Positions 7,600-15,553 of a stretch of 64,000 bases of DNA are shown in pieces. Each line of letters begins with the position of its first letter. Within the stretch, counting starts at the first letter, position 1. Both the position numbers and the translations under genes were made by a program. Below the pieces are notes generated by a model, which was not told the DNA's origin, did not search any database, and worked only from the letters and a program-made list of their open reading frames with translations. The stretch is from Bradyrhizobium sp. ARR65 (GTDB lineage: Bacteria > Pseudomonadota > Alphaproteobacteria > Rhizobiales > Xanthobacteraceae): positions 124,001 through 188,000 of the forward strand of contig NZ_AWZU01000007.1 of NCBI RefSeq assembly GCF_000472385.1, written 5' to 3'.

Positions 7600-8763
7600 T
7601 CACTCGACGGCGAGCGCCCCGACTCCCGCCTCGTGGAGGATCACGCCCGATAGTGGATCGAACTGGCCGACCCAGGGCTCGACCGCCAACACCGCCTTGG
7701 CGTGGGCGTAGCCCGCGCCCCAACGTGCTTCGATGGCGGCAGCGCTAAAATCGACATCCTTGGTGTGGTCTTCATGTTCCAGCTGTGGAGCGAGCAACTG
7801 CACCACGTGCATCCGTGTCTGGCAGCCGTAGCCGATCAATTCCCTGACTTCAGGTCTGTCCCGTTCGCTGTCAGGCAGTCGGGCCGCGAGTTCGTTGATC
7901 ACATGACGCAACCGGTGCGTCTGCTGGTGCCGTGCGATCTGGCTCGCGATACGGCTGGAATACTGAACGTCCTTTTGACGGTTGAGCACCTGTGCCATCG
8001 TCGTTGGCTCGGTGCCGACCGGATTCCACAGGTGTACCGTGAAGATCAGCGAGTCCCTGCGCGGGTCGTCGTCGAATACCACCTCGGTCGGCGTGTTGGA
8101 GAGGATGCCACCATCCCAGTAAAGCTCGCCGTTGACGCGCACGGCCGGAAATCCCGGGGGCAGAGCGCCGGAAGCCATGATGTGCTTCACGTCGATCTTG
8201 CAGCAACGGCTATCGAAATACCGCATCCGGCTGGTCCGCACGTGCGCAGCTCCGACGGTCAGGCGTGGGCACCCTTGATTTAGGAGATCGAAGTTCACCA
8301 GATCGCTGAGAGTGCTTTCGAGCGGCGCGGTGGAATAGTAGCCGGCGTGATCGGCACCGAGCGGAAAGCTATCGCCGGCGTGGGCGAGCAGATTGGGCGT
8401 GAAGAAGCCGTGAATGCCACGGGTCAGCGTCGTCCAGTACAACCATTTGTCGACCGATCCCGGCAGGAGGCCACGGAGCTCCCACGTGGGGGCGCGCTGC
8501 ACCCTGCTCCAGAATTCCTTCAGCCGCACCAAGCGGTCCTGCGCGGCATTGCCAGCGATCAAGCTGGCGTTGATCGCCCCGATGGACGTACCGACGATCC
8601 AATCCGGCTCAACACCGGCTTCGTGCAGCGCCTGGTAGACACCGGCTTGGTATGACCCGAGGGCCCCGCCGCCCTGCAGTACCAACACGATCTGGCCGGG
8701 CAACGCGTTCGAGGCGGTACGTGAGAAATCCGGGTCAAGAGGAGATTTCGTCGATCGCTGCAT
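7600..8763 (-). CDS. Patatin-like phospholipase with C-terminal DUF3734-type region
   Basis: 387 residues. The patatin signatures are all present: oxyanion loop VLQGGGALGSYQ, nucleophile elbow GTSIG (Ser) and the dyad Asp in YWDGGILSNTP. The patatin domain covers about residues 20-240. The C-terminal third carries conserved RQ-rich helices typical of the DUF3734 extension seen in Rhizobiales. Such lipases act on membrane lipids or polyester granules, and the substrate is unknown. The start at 8763 is preceded by AGGAGTCTCGA. Convergent with the hypothetical gene ending at 7578. Confidence 0.85.
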   Translation of the reverse strand: MQRSTKSPLDPDFSRTASNALPGQIVLVLQGGGALGSYQAGVYQALHEAGVEPDWIVGTSIGAINASLIAGNAAQDRLVRLKEFWSRVQRAPTWELRGLLPGSVDKWLYWTTLTRGIHGFFTPNLLAHAGDSFPLGADHAGYYSTAPLESTLSDLVNFDLLNQGCPRLTVGAAHVRTSRMRYFDSRCCKIDVKHIMASGALPPGFPAVRVNGELYWDGGILSNTPTEVVFDDDPRRDSLIFTVHLWNPVGTEPTTMAQVLNRQKDVQYSSRIASQIARHQQTHRLRHVINELAARLPDSERDRPEVRELIGYGCQTRMHVVQLLAPQLEHEDHTKDVDFSAAAIEARWGAGYAHAKAVLAVEPWVGQFDPLSGVILHEAGVGALAVE

Positions 8764-9171
8764 TCGAGACTCCTGCTTGGCGCTTCCGGGATGCGCTTGC
8801 CGCGCCGGATTCAATGCTTTGGCAAAGGCCTGTCAACCACCGTCGGCGACAGAGGCGGCCCGAGCCGGACTACCCACGGACATGGAAGACGCCGCGCAGC
8901 AGTATCTCCAGATGCGGCACGGCGATGATGGCAAGGCTCGCCACCGCACTGCCCGTCGTCACATGAGCGAACAGAATATGTCTCGCAGTCGCGCTCAGCG
9001 TCTGAACGGTCTCGAGGGCCGCTGCCTTCATGCGGAGGGAGCCTGCGCCGGAGGTTCGGGCCTGCGTTGCGATCGGGTATTGGTGGATGCTCTTGCATTT
9101 CTCCTTCTCGCGCAACGGCTTGGACGGCTGGAGAGATGGCCAATTCTTTTGCGGCATGGCAGATAGGGCAA
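8764..9171. other. Divergent intergenic region, possibly containing a small membrane-protein gene
   Basis: Between the patatin and LysR starts. A minus-strand frame of 95 codons (8870-9157) ends with a hydrophobic segment (GSAVASLAIIAVPHLEILL) and sits where a LysR-controlled divergent target would be expected. It has no good ribosome binding site, and overlapping plus-strand frames look no better. I do not call it a gene. Confidence 0.3.
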
Positions 9172-9183
9172 AGCAATATTGCT
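9172..9183. promoter_or_regulatory. Palindrome upstream of LysR gene
   Basis: AGCAATATTGCT, a perfect 12-bp palindrome, ends 19 nt before the LysR ATG. LysR regulators bind AT-centred dyads near their own start, so this is a plausible autoregulatory site. The classical T-N11-A box was not clearly identified. Confidence 0.35.
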
Positions 9184-9202
9184 CATTCCTGCGGAGAATA
9201 GG

Positions 9203-10081
9203 ATGGATCGTCTGGCGTCGATGGAGACGTTCGTGCGGGTGGTCGAAACGGGCTCGTTCTCCGGAGCGGCCCGGCAGCTTCGGGTGGGCCAACCGGCCGT
9301 CTCGAAATCGGTGGCGCAACTCGAGGACTATCTCGGGGTCAAGCTGCTGACCCGCTCGACTCGCGGACTCACCCCGACGGAAGCGGGCCTCGGCTATCTC
9401 GAACGTGCCAAGCGGGCATTAGAGGAGGCCGCCGAGGCCGAGCTCGCTGCAAGGGGAGCGGGAGCCGGACTCAAGGGACGATTGCGGATCGGCGCTGCCG
9501 TGACTTTCGCCCGGATTCATCTCATTCCCCTGCTACCGAAGTTCATGGCGCAGCATCCCGAATTGGACCTCGAGGTTATCCTCGACGACCGCCAGATCGA
9601 CCTCATCCAGGAGGGCATCGACGTGGCTCTCCGGATGGGAAAGATGATGGACTCGACGCTGACCGCTCGCCGTATCGCACGATGCAAACGCCTCGTCTTG
9701 GGCTCGCCGGCCTACTTCGATCGTGTGGGTACGCCGTCCACGCCAAGCGAACTGAGCAAGCACCAGGCGGTCGTCTATCTTCAGGAAGGCAGCGTCTGGT
9801 CATTTCGGCGCGAGAGCTCGGAATTGGCTGTTACGGTTCAGAGCAAATTGCGGGTGACCGCTGCGGAAGGCGTGAGAGCTGCGGTGCTTGCCGATGTGGG
9901 GCTGACGATCGCGTCGGAGTGGATGTTCAGCCCTGAGCTGCGATCAGGCGCCGTGCGGGCGGTCCTGTCGGAATGGGGTCTGCCGCCCCTCGACCTCTGG
10001 GCCGTGCTTCCGAGCGGACGCGCAGCGACCGCCAAGGCGCGGGCGTTTGTCGATTTCTTCGAACGCACCTTCAACGCGTAA
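9203..10081 (+). CDS. LysR-family transcriptional regulator
   Basis: 292 residues. N-terminal winged helix-turn-helix (about residues 1-60, MDRLASMETFVRVVETGSFS, then GQPAVSKSVAQLEDYLGVKLL) and a C-terminal periplasmic-binding-like effector domain (from about 90). The sequence is typical of the large CrgA/DsdC-like subgroup that controls single neighbouring genes. The ATG at 9203 is preceded by GGAGAATAGG. A second, headless copy of its last ~110 codons occurs at 11038-11396. Candidate targets are the DUF3551, peroxiredoxin or Old Yellow Enzyme genes downstream. Confidence 0.9.
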   Translation: MDRLASMETFVRVVETGSFSGAARQLRVGQPAVSKSVAQLEDYLGVKLLTRSTRGLTPTEAGLGYLERAKRALEEAAEAELAARGAGAGLKGRLRIGAAVTFARIHLIPLLPKFMAQHPELDLEVILDDRQIDLIQEGIDVALRMGKMMDSTLTARRIARCKRLVLGSPAYFDRVGTPSTPSELSKHQAVVYLQEGSVWSFRRESSELAVTVQSKLRVTAAEGVRAAVLADVGLTIASEWMFSPELRSGAVRAVLSEWGLPPLDLWAVLPSGRAATAKARAFVDFFERTFNA

Positions 10082-10104
10082 GCGAAAAGCGGATCCACCT
10101 TGCG
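9746..10104 (+). repeat. 359-bp direct repeat, copy 1 (3' end of LysR gene)
   Basis: This segment matches 11038-11396 at a constant offset of 1292 bp with no gap. Long blocks are identical (for example 9892-9936 against 11184-11228), and identity is about 90 % by eye. It covers the last ~110 codons of the LysR gene and 23 bp beyond the stop. Confidence 0.85.
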
Positions 10105-10165
10105 CCACCGATGTCGTAACATCATTGCGGAGGTTCCATTTTGATTGCGGGATGGCTGATGATGA

Positions 10166-10690
10166 TCAGCCGGGTTGTTTCGAATACGCGGGCGATTCCG
10201 GTGTCGTCGGCCACGGACTGGGTCCGCAATAGCCATCAAATCCGGACTTCGTAGCCTTGCATTCCGCCACTGTATCGAAGTCGCAGCGCTGAACCCAACC
10301 GGTGGGGGAGAAGTGACAATAAGCCAGGAAGGGATAGCGCTCGCATCTGGACGACGTCAGCTTGCATTGCTTCATGCTATCGAATTCGCAGACCCGCACG
10401 TCGCCGTTGGTGAGATGGCGGCAATACTTGCTCTGATGCGCGCCCGACTCGACCCATTGCTGATGTGCAATCGCCGCGGCCGAGGGCTGATGCGCGCTCA
10501 CCGCGACCGGGGTCACGCTGAGGGAGGCGAGTGCGATCATTGCGGGAACGGCGAGTGCGATAAATCCTGAAAAGGCGAGTGTGTGTTTCCGCTTTGAATG
10601 TTGACCCCTTTCGGCGTCCAACATGGATCCCGGTGCGCAAAGGGCTTTCGACGGCTGTTCAAATGCTTGAGTGATCTGCAAAGAGGACAT
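10166..10690 (-). CDS. DUF3551-like exported Cys-rich protein with two repeats
   Basis: 174 residues. An N-terminal hydrophobic segment (about residues 38-62, FSGFIALAVPAMIALASLSV) ends at an AHQ-type cleavage site. The mature part carries two copies of the DUF3551 core C-x-F-D-x3-x-C: VCEFDSMKQCKLTSSRC, and QRCDFDTVAECKATKSGF followed by GYCG. Family members usually have one such unit. They are abundant in Bradyrhizobium and their function is unknown, presumably periplasmic and disulphide-bonded. The start at 10690 follows AAGGAGAGTC. That ribosome site can pair with an upstream CAGACTCTC (10751-10759), and the leader resembles those of three nearby genes. Confidence 0.75.
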   Translation of the reverse strand: MSSLQITQAFEQPSKALCAPGSMLDAERGQHSKRKHTLAFSGFIALAVPAMIALASLSVTPVAVSAHQPSAAAIAHQQWVESGAHQSKYCRHLTNGDVRVCEFDSMKQCKLTSSRCERYPFLAYCHFSPTGWVQRCDFDTVAECKATKSGFDGYCGPSPWPTTPESPAYSKQPG

Positions 10691-10704
10691 TTCAGACTCT
10701 CCTT

Positions 10705-10767
10705 GGGCTAAGCAACACTTGTTTGCGGAGTGACCGTATGAGCCCGACACGAGAGTCTGAATTTCAG
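10705..10767 (-). promoter_or_regulatory. Shared operator/leader element, copy 1
   Basis: On the minus strand: GAAATTCAGACTCTC (within 10751-10767), then GTGTCGGGCTCATACGGT, CACTCCGCAA and GTTGCTTAGCCC just before the ribosome site. The same order occurs at 15576-15632, and partly at 11456-11510 and 14992-15042. CAGACTCTC here can pair over 9 bp with GAGAGTCTG at 10693-10701, which overlaps the Shine-Dalgarno sequence. Either an mRNA hairpin or a protein-binding dyad would fit. Confidence 0.5.
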
Positions 10768-10959
10768 CCGGTATCATCTTTCTGCCGGATCGTCTCAACT
10801 TGGAGATCTGGCTCTTGAGGCCCGGTCGCCTGAACGCATGCAACTGGGAGCGAGCAATTCTCGATATCCGCTGACCGCCCGCTCAACGGGTCCCGGCTCG
10901 CAGGCAGCACTCAGTGCGACGCCGGGACCGTTCGCCGCGCTTAACAGCGGCTCCGAGGT

Positions 10960-11373
10960 ATGAGGGCTGACGAGTTAGTGGCGGCCATCCTGGCTAACGT
11001 GGTCGCGGACAATGTCCATGCGCCGATCATCGATCTCAGCGAACTCAACAAGCACCAGGCCGTTGTCTATCTTCAGGAAGGCAATGTCTGGTCATTTCAG
11101 CGCGCGAGCTCGGAATTGCCTGTCACGGTTCAGAGCAAATTGCGGGTGACCGCTGCGGAGGGTGTCAGAGCTGCCGTGCTTGCCGATGTGGGGCTGACGA
11201 TCGCGTCGGAGTGGATGTTCAGCCCCGAACGACGATCAGGCGCCGTGCGCGCGGTTCTGTCGGAATGGAGTCTGCCTCCCCTCGACCCGTGGGCCGTGCT
11301 TCCGACGGGGCGCGGCGCGACCGCCAAGGCGCGGGCGTTCGTGGATCTCTTCGAACGTACCTTCAACGCGTAG
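10960..11373 (+). pseudogene. Headless duplicate of the LysR effector domain
   Basis: 137 codons. From about residue 27 on, it repeats the last ~110 residues of the LysR protein at 9203 (LNKHQAVVYLQEGNVWSFQ to FVDLFERTFNA). The DNA-binding domain and first half of the effector domain are missing. The first 26 codons (MRADELVAAILANVVADN) are unrelated to LysR and have no clear ribosome site. The substitutions look mostly conservative, so the fragment may have been under selection or the duplication may be fairly recent. Most likely a non-functional relic, though a dominant-negative effector fragment cannot be excluded. Confidence 0.7.
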
Positions 11374-11396
11374 GCGAAAAGCGGATCGACCTTGCG
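11038..11396 (+). repeat. 359-bp direct repeat, copy 2
   Basis: Second copy of 9746-10104, at a constant offset of 1292 bp. It starts inside codons for LNKHQ and ends 23 bp after the stop. The copies flank the DUF3551-like gene. Confidence 0.85.
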
Positions 11397-11431
11397 GCCA
11401 TGGCGCATCTCGCATCGCTCATGAGACGAGC

Positions 11432-11537
11432 GGGCATATCTTCGATCCCAGCCAGCATTCAGCAGTTTCCGTGAATGAGTACGGTGACACGCAACGGAGT
11501 TGCTCATCCCGAGCCTTCTCCTTGAGGGAGTGTCGAC
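11432..11537 (+). promoter_or_regulatory. Shared operator/leader element, copy 2
   Basis: GGGCAT (11432) and CATTC (11456-11460) occur in exactly the register of GAGCAT/CATTC at 15554 and 15578 and of GAGCAT/CATTA at 14970 and 14994. Downstream come TACGGT (11480), GCAAC-GGA-GTTGC (11491-11503, a small hairpin), TCATCCC and the ribosome site GGGAGTGTC. It drives the ICRGC gene at 11538. The CATTCA half-motif is less well conserved here than at the other sites. Confidence 0.5.
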
Positions 11538-11855
11538 ATGTCCCGCATCTCGATCCTGAAGCGCGCAATCAGCACGGCAAGGGCAGGTCTTATCCTTGCC
11601 GGAATGCTTTCGCCGGCGCACGCGGCTTACCAGCACGATGGCGTCAGGGTCTTCCCCAATCTGCCGATCAGCGCGACTGCAGATCACGCGCCCACAGCGT
11701 TAACCTCTCAGCTGCCCTGGCTTGCTCCTGTCGGCCATCGGCAACCACACCAAGCCGACGTCCCGCAGCACGGGGCTGTCTCGGCATGGGAGCGCGAGCA
11801 GCAGCAGGCCGACCGGGAGCTGGATCGCAAGCTGATCATCTGCCGCGGGTGTTGA
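11538..11855 (+). CDS. Small exported protein ending in ICRGC
   Basis: 105 residues. A signal peptide (residues about 1-29, cleaved after AHA) is followed by a polar, Pro/His/Gln-rich middle, the segment APVGHRQP and a charged helix ending DRELDRKLIICRGC. The same APVGHRQP block and LDR-x3-ICRGC tail recur in the otherwise different protein at 28333. The two define a family of short periplasmic or surface proteins with a C-terminal CxxC-type pair. Function is unknown. The two Cys could bind metal, form a disulphide or carry a modification. The GGGAG ribosome site lies 8 nt before the ATG. The leader is shared with redox-type neighbours. Confidence 0.7.
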   Translation: MSRISILKRAISTARAGLILAGMLSPAHAAYQHDGVRVFPNLPISATADHAPTALTSQLPWLAPVGHRQPHQADVPQHGAVSAWEREQQQADRELDRKLIICRGC

Positions 11856-12006
11856 CTAGCTGCGCGGCCCCTATTCCCACACGGAATAAGCGCTAGTCCG
11901 CCGTGCCAGCTACCCGGCATGACGGACTCCTTTAGCTTCCTGCGGTGTGATTTCAACGAAACGGGCGGCGTCCCCGCCCACGCACAAGGCCCAAAGGAGA
12001 ACCGTC

Positions 12007-12681
12007 ATGTCGCTTCAAGCCAAGCTCGACGCTTTCAAAGCCGATTTCGAGGCCGGAAAGCCGCCCTACAATGTCCCTCGCTCCGTCATTGAGACGATGC
12101 ACCGAGCCACCGCAGAACTCATCAACTCGGGGGCCGCCCAGCACGCCAGAAAGGCCGGCGATGTCGCCCCGTCCTTTTCGCTGAAAGATCCGGAAGGCAA
12201 CGTCGTCAACTCGGCCGACTTGCTCAAGCGCGGCCCGTTGGTGCTCAGCTTCTATCGCGGCGTCTGGTGCCCGTATTGCAACATGGAGCTACAGGCCCTC
12301 GAAGCCGCCAAGCCGGAATTCGACAAGTACGGCGCCTCGCTGGTCGCGATCTCGCCGCAGACCGCGCCGAACAGCCGCAAGTCGGTACGACAGAACAAGC
12401 TGTCGTTCCCCATCCTGTCCGATGTGAAGGGCAAGGTTAGCGCCGCGTTCGGACTGCGCTTCAATCTGCCCGACTACCTGGTCGAGCTCTATAAGCAGCT
12501 GAAGAATGATCTGCCGACGTTCAACGACGATCCGAGCTGGACGCTGCCGATGCCGGCCCGCTACGTCATCGGCCAGGACGGCGTGATCCTCTACTCCGAA
12601 GTCAATCCCGACTACACGCGACGACCCGAGCCTGAAGACATGATCCCGGTCCTCCAGCGTGCGGCCGCCGTCAAGGCGTGA
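12007..12681 (+). CDS. Peroxiredoxin-like AhpC/TSA-family protein
   Basis: 224 residues. Thioredoxin fold with the active-site motif SFYRGVWCPYCNMEL: Cys88 and Cys91 form a CxxC, as in the thioredoxin-like peroxiredoxin subgroup, and Arg84 is in the usual place. An N-terminal helical extension (residues 1-50) and a long C-terminal part (LPDYLVELYKQL to PARYVIGQDGVI) fit that subgroup. It reduces peroxides in the cytosol. The ATG at 12007 follows AAAGGAGAACCGTC, and the frame upstream lacks support. The Old Yellow Enzyme gene follows 87 nt downstream and is probably on the same transcript. Confidence 0.88.
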   Translation: MSLQAKLDAFKADFEAGKPPYNVPRSVIETMHRATAELINSGAAQHARKAGDVAPSFSLKDPEGNVVNSADLLKRGPLVLSFYRGVWCPYCNMELQALEAAKPEFDKYGASLVAISPQTAPNSRKSVRQNKLSFPILSDVKGKVSAAFGLRFNLPDYLVELYKQLKNDLPTFNDDPSWTLPMPARYVIGQDGVILYSEVNPDYTRRPEPEDMIPVLQRAAAVKA

Positions 12682-12768
12682 CGGCGCACGAGGCGGCCGG
12701 TGGGGCGCAAACTCCTCGTGACCATCGGCCGCTGTCTTTTCACTCAAGCTCCCGAAAGGAAGATACCG

Positions 12769-13872
12769 ATGTCCAAGCTGTTCACGCCCGTCCAGGTCGG
12801 TCCTTACCGATTATCCCATCGCGTGGTAATGGCGCCCTTGACACGGATGCGCTCCGATCCCGGCGATATTCCAAGTGACCTGATGGTCGAATATTACACC
12901 CAGCGCGCTTCCAGCGGCGGCCTGATCGTCTCCGAAGCCACGCCGGTTTCGATCCGCGGCAATGGTTATGCCGGGGCACCGGGCATCTACTCGGACACGC
13001 AGATCGCGGGATGGCGCCGCGTCACCGACGCGGTCCACGCCAAGGGCGGCCGCATCTTCCAGCAGTTGTGGCATGTCGGGCGGCAGTCGCATGTCGACCT
13101 GCAGCCGAACGGCGAAGCGCCGCTCGCGCCTTCTGCGATTGCAGCCGAGGGCTACGCCTACACCAAGCATGGCGAAGCGCCCTTCTCGATGCCGCGCGCC
13201 CTCGAGCTGCATGAAATCCCTGGCGTCATCGAAGAGTTTCGCGCCGGCGCCGAGCGGGCGCTGCGGGCGGGCTTCGATGGTGTCGAAATCCACGGCGCGA
13301 ATGGCTACCTGCCCGACCAGTTCCTGCAGGACGGCACGAACAAGCGCACGGACCAATACGGCGGTCCCATCGAAAACCGCGCTCGCTTCCTGCTGGAGGT
13401 GACGCAAGCCGCCATCTCCGTCTGGGGTGCCGACCGGGTTGGCGTGCGTATCTCGCCCAGCGGCAAGTACGGATCGATGTCGGACAGCAATCCGCCCGCA
13501 ACCTTCGGCTACGTGGCAACGGAGCTCAATCGCCTGGGTATCGGCTATCTCCATGTTGTCGAGCCGCGCATCAAGGGCACCGAGGAGATCGCGCATGGGC
13601 AGCCGGCCGTGGCGGTTCAGCATTTGCGGCCAAAGTTCTCACGGACTTTGATCGCGGCCGGCGGGTTCACCCCGGCTTCGGCAGAGGCTATCGTCACCTT
13701 CGGTGACGCCGACCTCGTCGCATTCGGCCGCCATTTCATCGCCAACCCGGATCTGCCCGAGCGGCTGCGCCGCGGTCTGCCGCTCAACCGCTATGACCGG
13801 TCGACCTTCTACGGCGGCGACGCACGCGGCTACATCGACTACCCGGCCGCCGAGCCCGCACCTGCGGCCTGA
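12769..13872 (+). CDS. Old Yellow Enzyme-type alkene reductase (NemA family)
   Basis: 367 residues. FMN-dependent TIM-barrel oxidoreductase that reduces activated C=C bonds, nitrate esters or N-ethylmaleimide with NAD(P)H. Motifs are MAPLTRMRS (FMN binding), QLWHVGRQSH, the substrate-binding HGANGYLPDQFLQDGTN with its His/Asn pair, RTDQYGG, and the C-terminal phosphate-binding GDADLVAFGRHFIANPDLP. Length is normal. The start at 12769 has GAAAGGAAGA upstream. Together with the peroxiredoxin upstream it suggests a response to electrophiles or peroxides. It ends convergently with the AraC gene, with a shared hairpin between. Confidence 0.92.
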   Translation: MSKLFTPVQVGPYRLSHRVVMAPLTRMRSDPGDIPSDLMVEYYTQRASSGGLIVSEATPVSIRGNGYAGAPGIYSDTQIAGWRRVTDAVHAKGGRIFQQLWHVGRQSHVDLQPNGEAPLAPSAIAAEGYAYTKHGEAPFSMPRALELHEIPGVIEEFRAGAERALRAGFDGVEIHGANGYLPDQFLQDGTNKRTDQYGGPIENRARFLLEVTQAAISVWGADRVGVRISPSGKYGSMSDSNPPATFGYVATELNRLGIGYLHVVEPRIKGTEEIAHGQPAVAVQHLRPKFSRTLIAAGGFTPASAEAIVTFGDADLVAFGRHFIANPDLPERLRRGLPLNRYDRSTFYGGDARGYIDYPAAEPAPAA

Positions 13873-13884
13873 CCGACACCTCGC

Positions 13885-14934
13885 TCATCTGTCGGCCAGC
13901 GAGGGCGCACTGCCGCCTCTCGCTGGCCTACGCCTGTTAGGCGTATCCGCGTCGGTGGCCTTCGCCGGCTTTGCAGCTGCAGGCCTTGCGAAGACATCCC
14001 GGCCGGACGGCTCCTGCGTCTTGCGCCACTGCGCCGGAGTCACGCCCATATGGCTCTTGAAAGCACGTTGGAAGGCCGCTTCGGATTGGTAGCCCGCCGC
14101 CTCCGCCACTGCGCCCGTCGAGAGGGACGAGTTCTTCAGTTCGTTCGCTGCAAGCGTCATCCGGATGTCAGTCAGAAGGTCGCTGGCGGATCGCCCGAGC
14201 TTCTCTTGAAATTGCCGCGCGAGCGTGGCGCGCGACATGTTGCACAGGCGAGCAAGGTCCGGGAGCGACCATGGCCGTGCTGGTTCGTTGAAAAGCGCGG
14301 CCACCGCCGGTGCCAGTCGAGGATGACCGGCCAGGGCAAGAATGCCGCGGGGCGCATTTTCCGTCTCGCTGGCGAGGCGTAGCACAAGCGCGAACATCGC
14401 CGTCGACAGCGCGTTCAGCATCGCGCGACCGCCCAGGTGACCGTCCGCCGCCTCGCCGCGCATCAGGGCAACGAGACCTGCGAGCTGCGCGCCGGTGTCC
14501 TTTTGCCCGGCTCGCGCGCCGGCGTGCACGACCAGGCGCGCCGGGAGATAGGTGCGCAAAAGCCGATCGTGCGGCGGCGCGATGGCGAAATGTCCGCAGA
14601 GCAAGTCCAGCCGCTCGCCCCTGCCAGCGTTCTCGCTGATCACGAGATTGAGCTCTTGGCGATCGCGCGCCGGCTTCGCTCGCGCGCCGCTGCCGTCGTG
14701 CATCACATGGCGCGGATTGCCGGGAAGCAGCAGGATGTCGCCGGTCTCCAGCTGCAGTGGCTTGCCGCCGGCCGGGTCTTCCAGCAGGGCCGAGCCACCG
14801 AGGACCGCGTGGTACGGGATTTCGTTCGCCTCGCCCGGCCCTTGGTCGATGCGCCACGGCGCGCCGTAGGAGCAGCGCAGGTCGAGCCGGCCGCGCACCG
14901 GCACCATTTCAAACAATCGGCTGAGCCAATCCAT
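13885..14934 (-). CDS. AraC-family regulator with N-terminal cupin domain
   Basis: 349 residues. N-terminal cupin domain (about residues 8-200, PGNPRHVMHD) of the cupin_6 type, then two helix-turn-helix units (about 205-305: SLPDLARLCNMSRATLARQF and STGAVAEAAGYQSEAAFQRAFK). A basic low-complexity tail of about 40 residues follows. Members of this group typically activate a nearby detoxification operon after sensing an electrophile or aldehyde. The gene is divergent from the DUF3551 gene at 15056, and the composite motif at 14970-15004 lies in between. It is the best candidate to read the four related operators in 10.7-15.7 kb. Confidence 0.88.
   Translation of the reverse strand: MDWLSRLFEMVPVRGRLDLRCSYGAPWRIDQGPGEANEIPYHAVLGGSALLEDPAGGKPLQLETGDILLLPGNPRHVMHDGSGARAKPARDRQELNLVISENAGRGERLDLLCGHFAIAPPHDRLLRTYLPARLVVHAGARAGQKDTGAQLAGLVALMRGEAADGHLGGRAMLNALSTAMFALVLRLASETENAPRGILALAGHPRLAPAVAALFNEPARPWSLPDLARLCNMSRATLARQFQEKLGRSASDLLTDIRMTLAANELKNSSLSTGAVAEAAGYQSEAAFQRAFKSHMGVTPAQWRKTQEPSGRDVFARPAAAKPAKATDADTPNRRRPARGGSAPSLADR
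13894..13928. terminator. Hairpin between convergent genes
   Basis: GGCCAGCGAG (13894-13903) pairs perfectly with CTCGCTGGCC (13919-13928) around a 15-nt loop. It follows the Old Yellow Enzyme stop and lies inside the last codons of the convergent AraC gene. There is no T-run, so it may act as an mRNA 3'-end stabiliser more than as a classical terminator. Confidence 0.45.
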
Positions 14935-14969
14935 GCGCGGCCTTGTATAAATCCCGCCTTGATACGAAC

Positions 14970-15055
14970 GAGCATATAAGCAAGGTGTCCAGACATTAAA
15001 AGTCTCGTCACCGCCTCATGCGATCACTCCATCCAACCCAACAATGGAGTGTCCT
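14970..15055 (+). promoter_or_regulatory. Shared operator/leader element, copy 3 (AraC/DUF3551 divergent region)
   Basis: GAGCAT (14970) and GACATTAAAAGTC (14992-15004) are 22 nt apart, exactly as GAGCAT (15554) and GACATTCAAAGTC (15576-15588). The second element is nearly palindromic (GACATT-N-AAAGTC). Downstream, CACTCCA (15025-15031) can pair with TGGAGTG (15045-15051), which contains the ribosome site of the gene at 15056, and CAACCCAACA is also shared. The position suits control of both divergent genes by the AraC protein. Confidence 0.55.
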
Positions 15056-15397
15056 ATGTCCGTTCTTTCAGCGCCCCGCCCTGGATCCGTCGTCGATAAC
15101 GCGAAGCATCTCTTGAAACTAGGTGCACCGATTGCGGCGCTCTCTGCCCTCGCCTTCGTCTCCACCTCCACACCGGCTTCCGCGCATACGTACGAATACT
15201 GTCGGCGGGGCGTCACCTCCCAATTGCTCGAATGCAGTTTCGATACGCGGGAGCAATGCAAGTGGACTTCCTCGGGCCTCGGCGGCGATTGCTTGCGCGA
15301 TCCGTTTCTTCCCTCAGCCGACACCCTGGCCTACGCACCGAAAGCGATTAACGCCAAGCCTGGCGTACATCGCGCAAGAACGGCCGCACACAAATAA
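15056..15397 (+). CDS. DUF3551-family exported Cys-rich protein
   Basis: 113 residues. The signal peptide (hydrophobic LGAPIAALSALAFVSTSTPASA) is cut near residue 44. The mature domain shows the DUF3551 signature YCRRG, then LECSFDTREQCKWTSSGLGG, followed by DCLRDPF. Four conserved Cys suggest two disulphides. No biochemical role is known for the family. The ATG at 15056 is preferred over an in-frame ATG at 15044 because GGAGTG lies just before it. Its regulatory leader is shared with the AhpD-like gene downstream. A strong hairpin follows the gene. Confidence 0.8.
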   Translation: MSVLSAPRPGSVVDNAKHLLKLGAPIAALSALAFVSTSTPASAHTYEYCRRGVTSQLLECSFDTREQCKWTSSGLGGDCLRDPFLPSADTLAYAPKAINAKPGVHRARTAAHK

Positions 15398-15424
15398 CGC
15401 GGCAACCCGCTTGCTCTTGTCTTC

Positions 15425-15456
15425 ACGCCCGCAGCGCGCAGCAGCGCTGCGGGCGT
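15425..15456 (+). terminator. Strong intergenic hairpin
   Basis: ACGCCCGCAGCGC (15425-15437) pairs perfectly with GCGCTGCGGGCGT (15444-15456) around a 6-nt loop, 28 nt after the DUF3551 stop. No T-run follows. A likely 3' end of that transcript. Confidence 0.6.
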
Positions 15457-15553
15457 CCTGTCGTGCGGAAACCACAAGAAGCTCCCCGTATTCGATGAGG
15501 TAACACCCAGCGCCAGGCCCAATGAAGACAATCCAGCGCGCTTTGAGATGATT

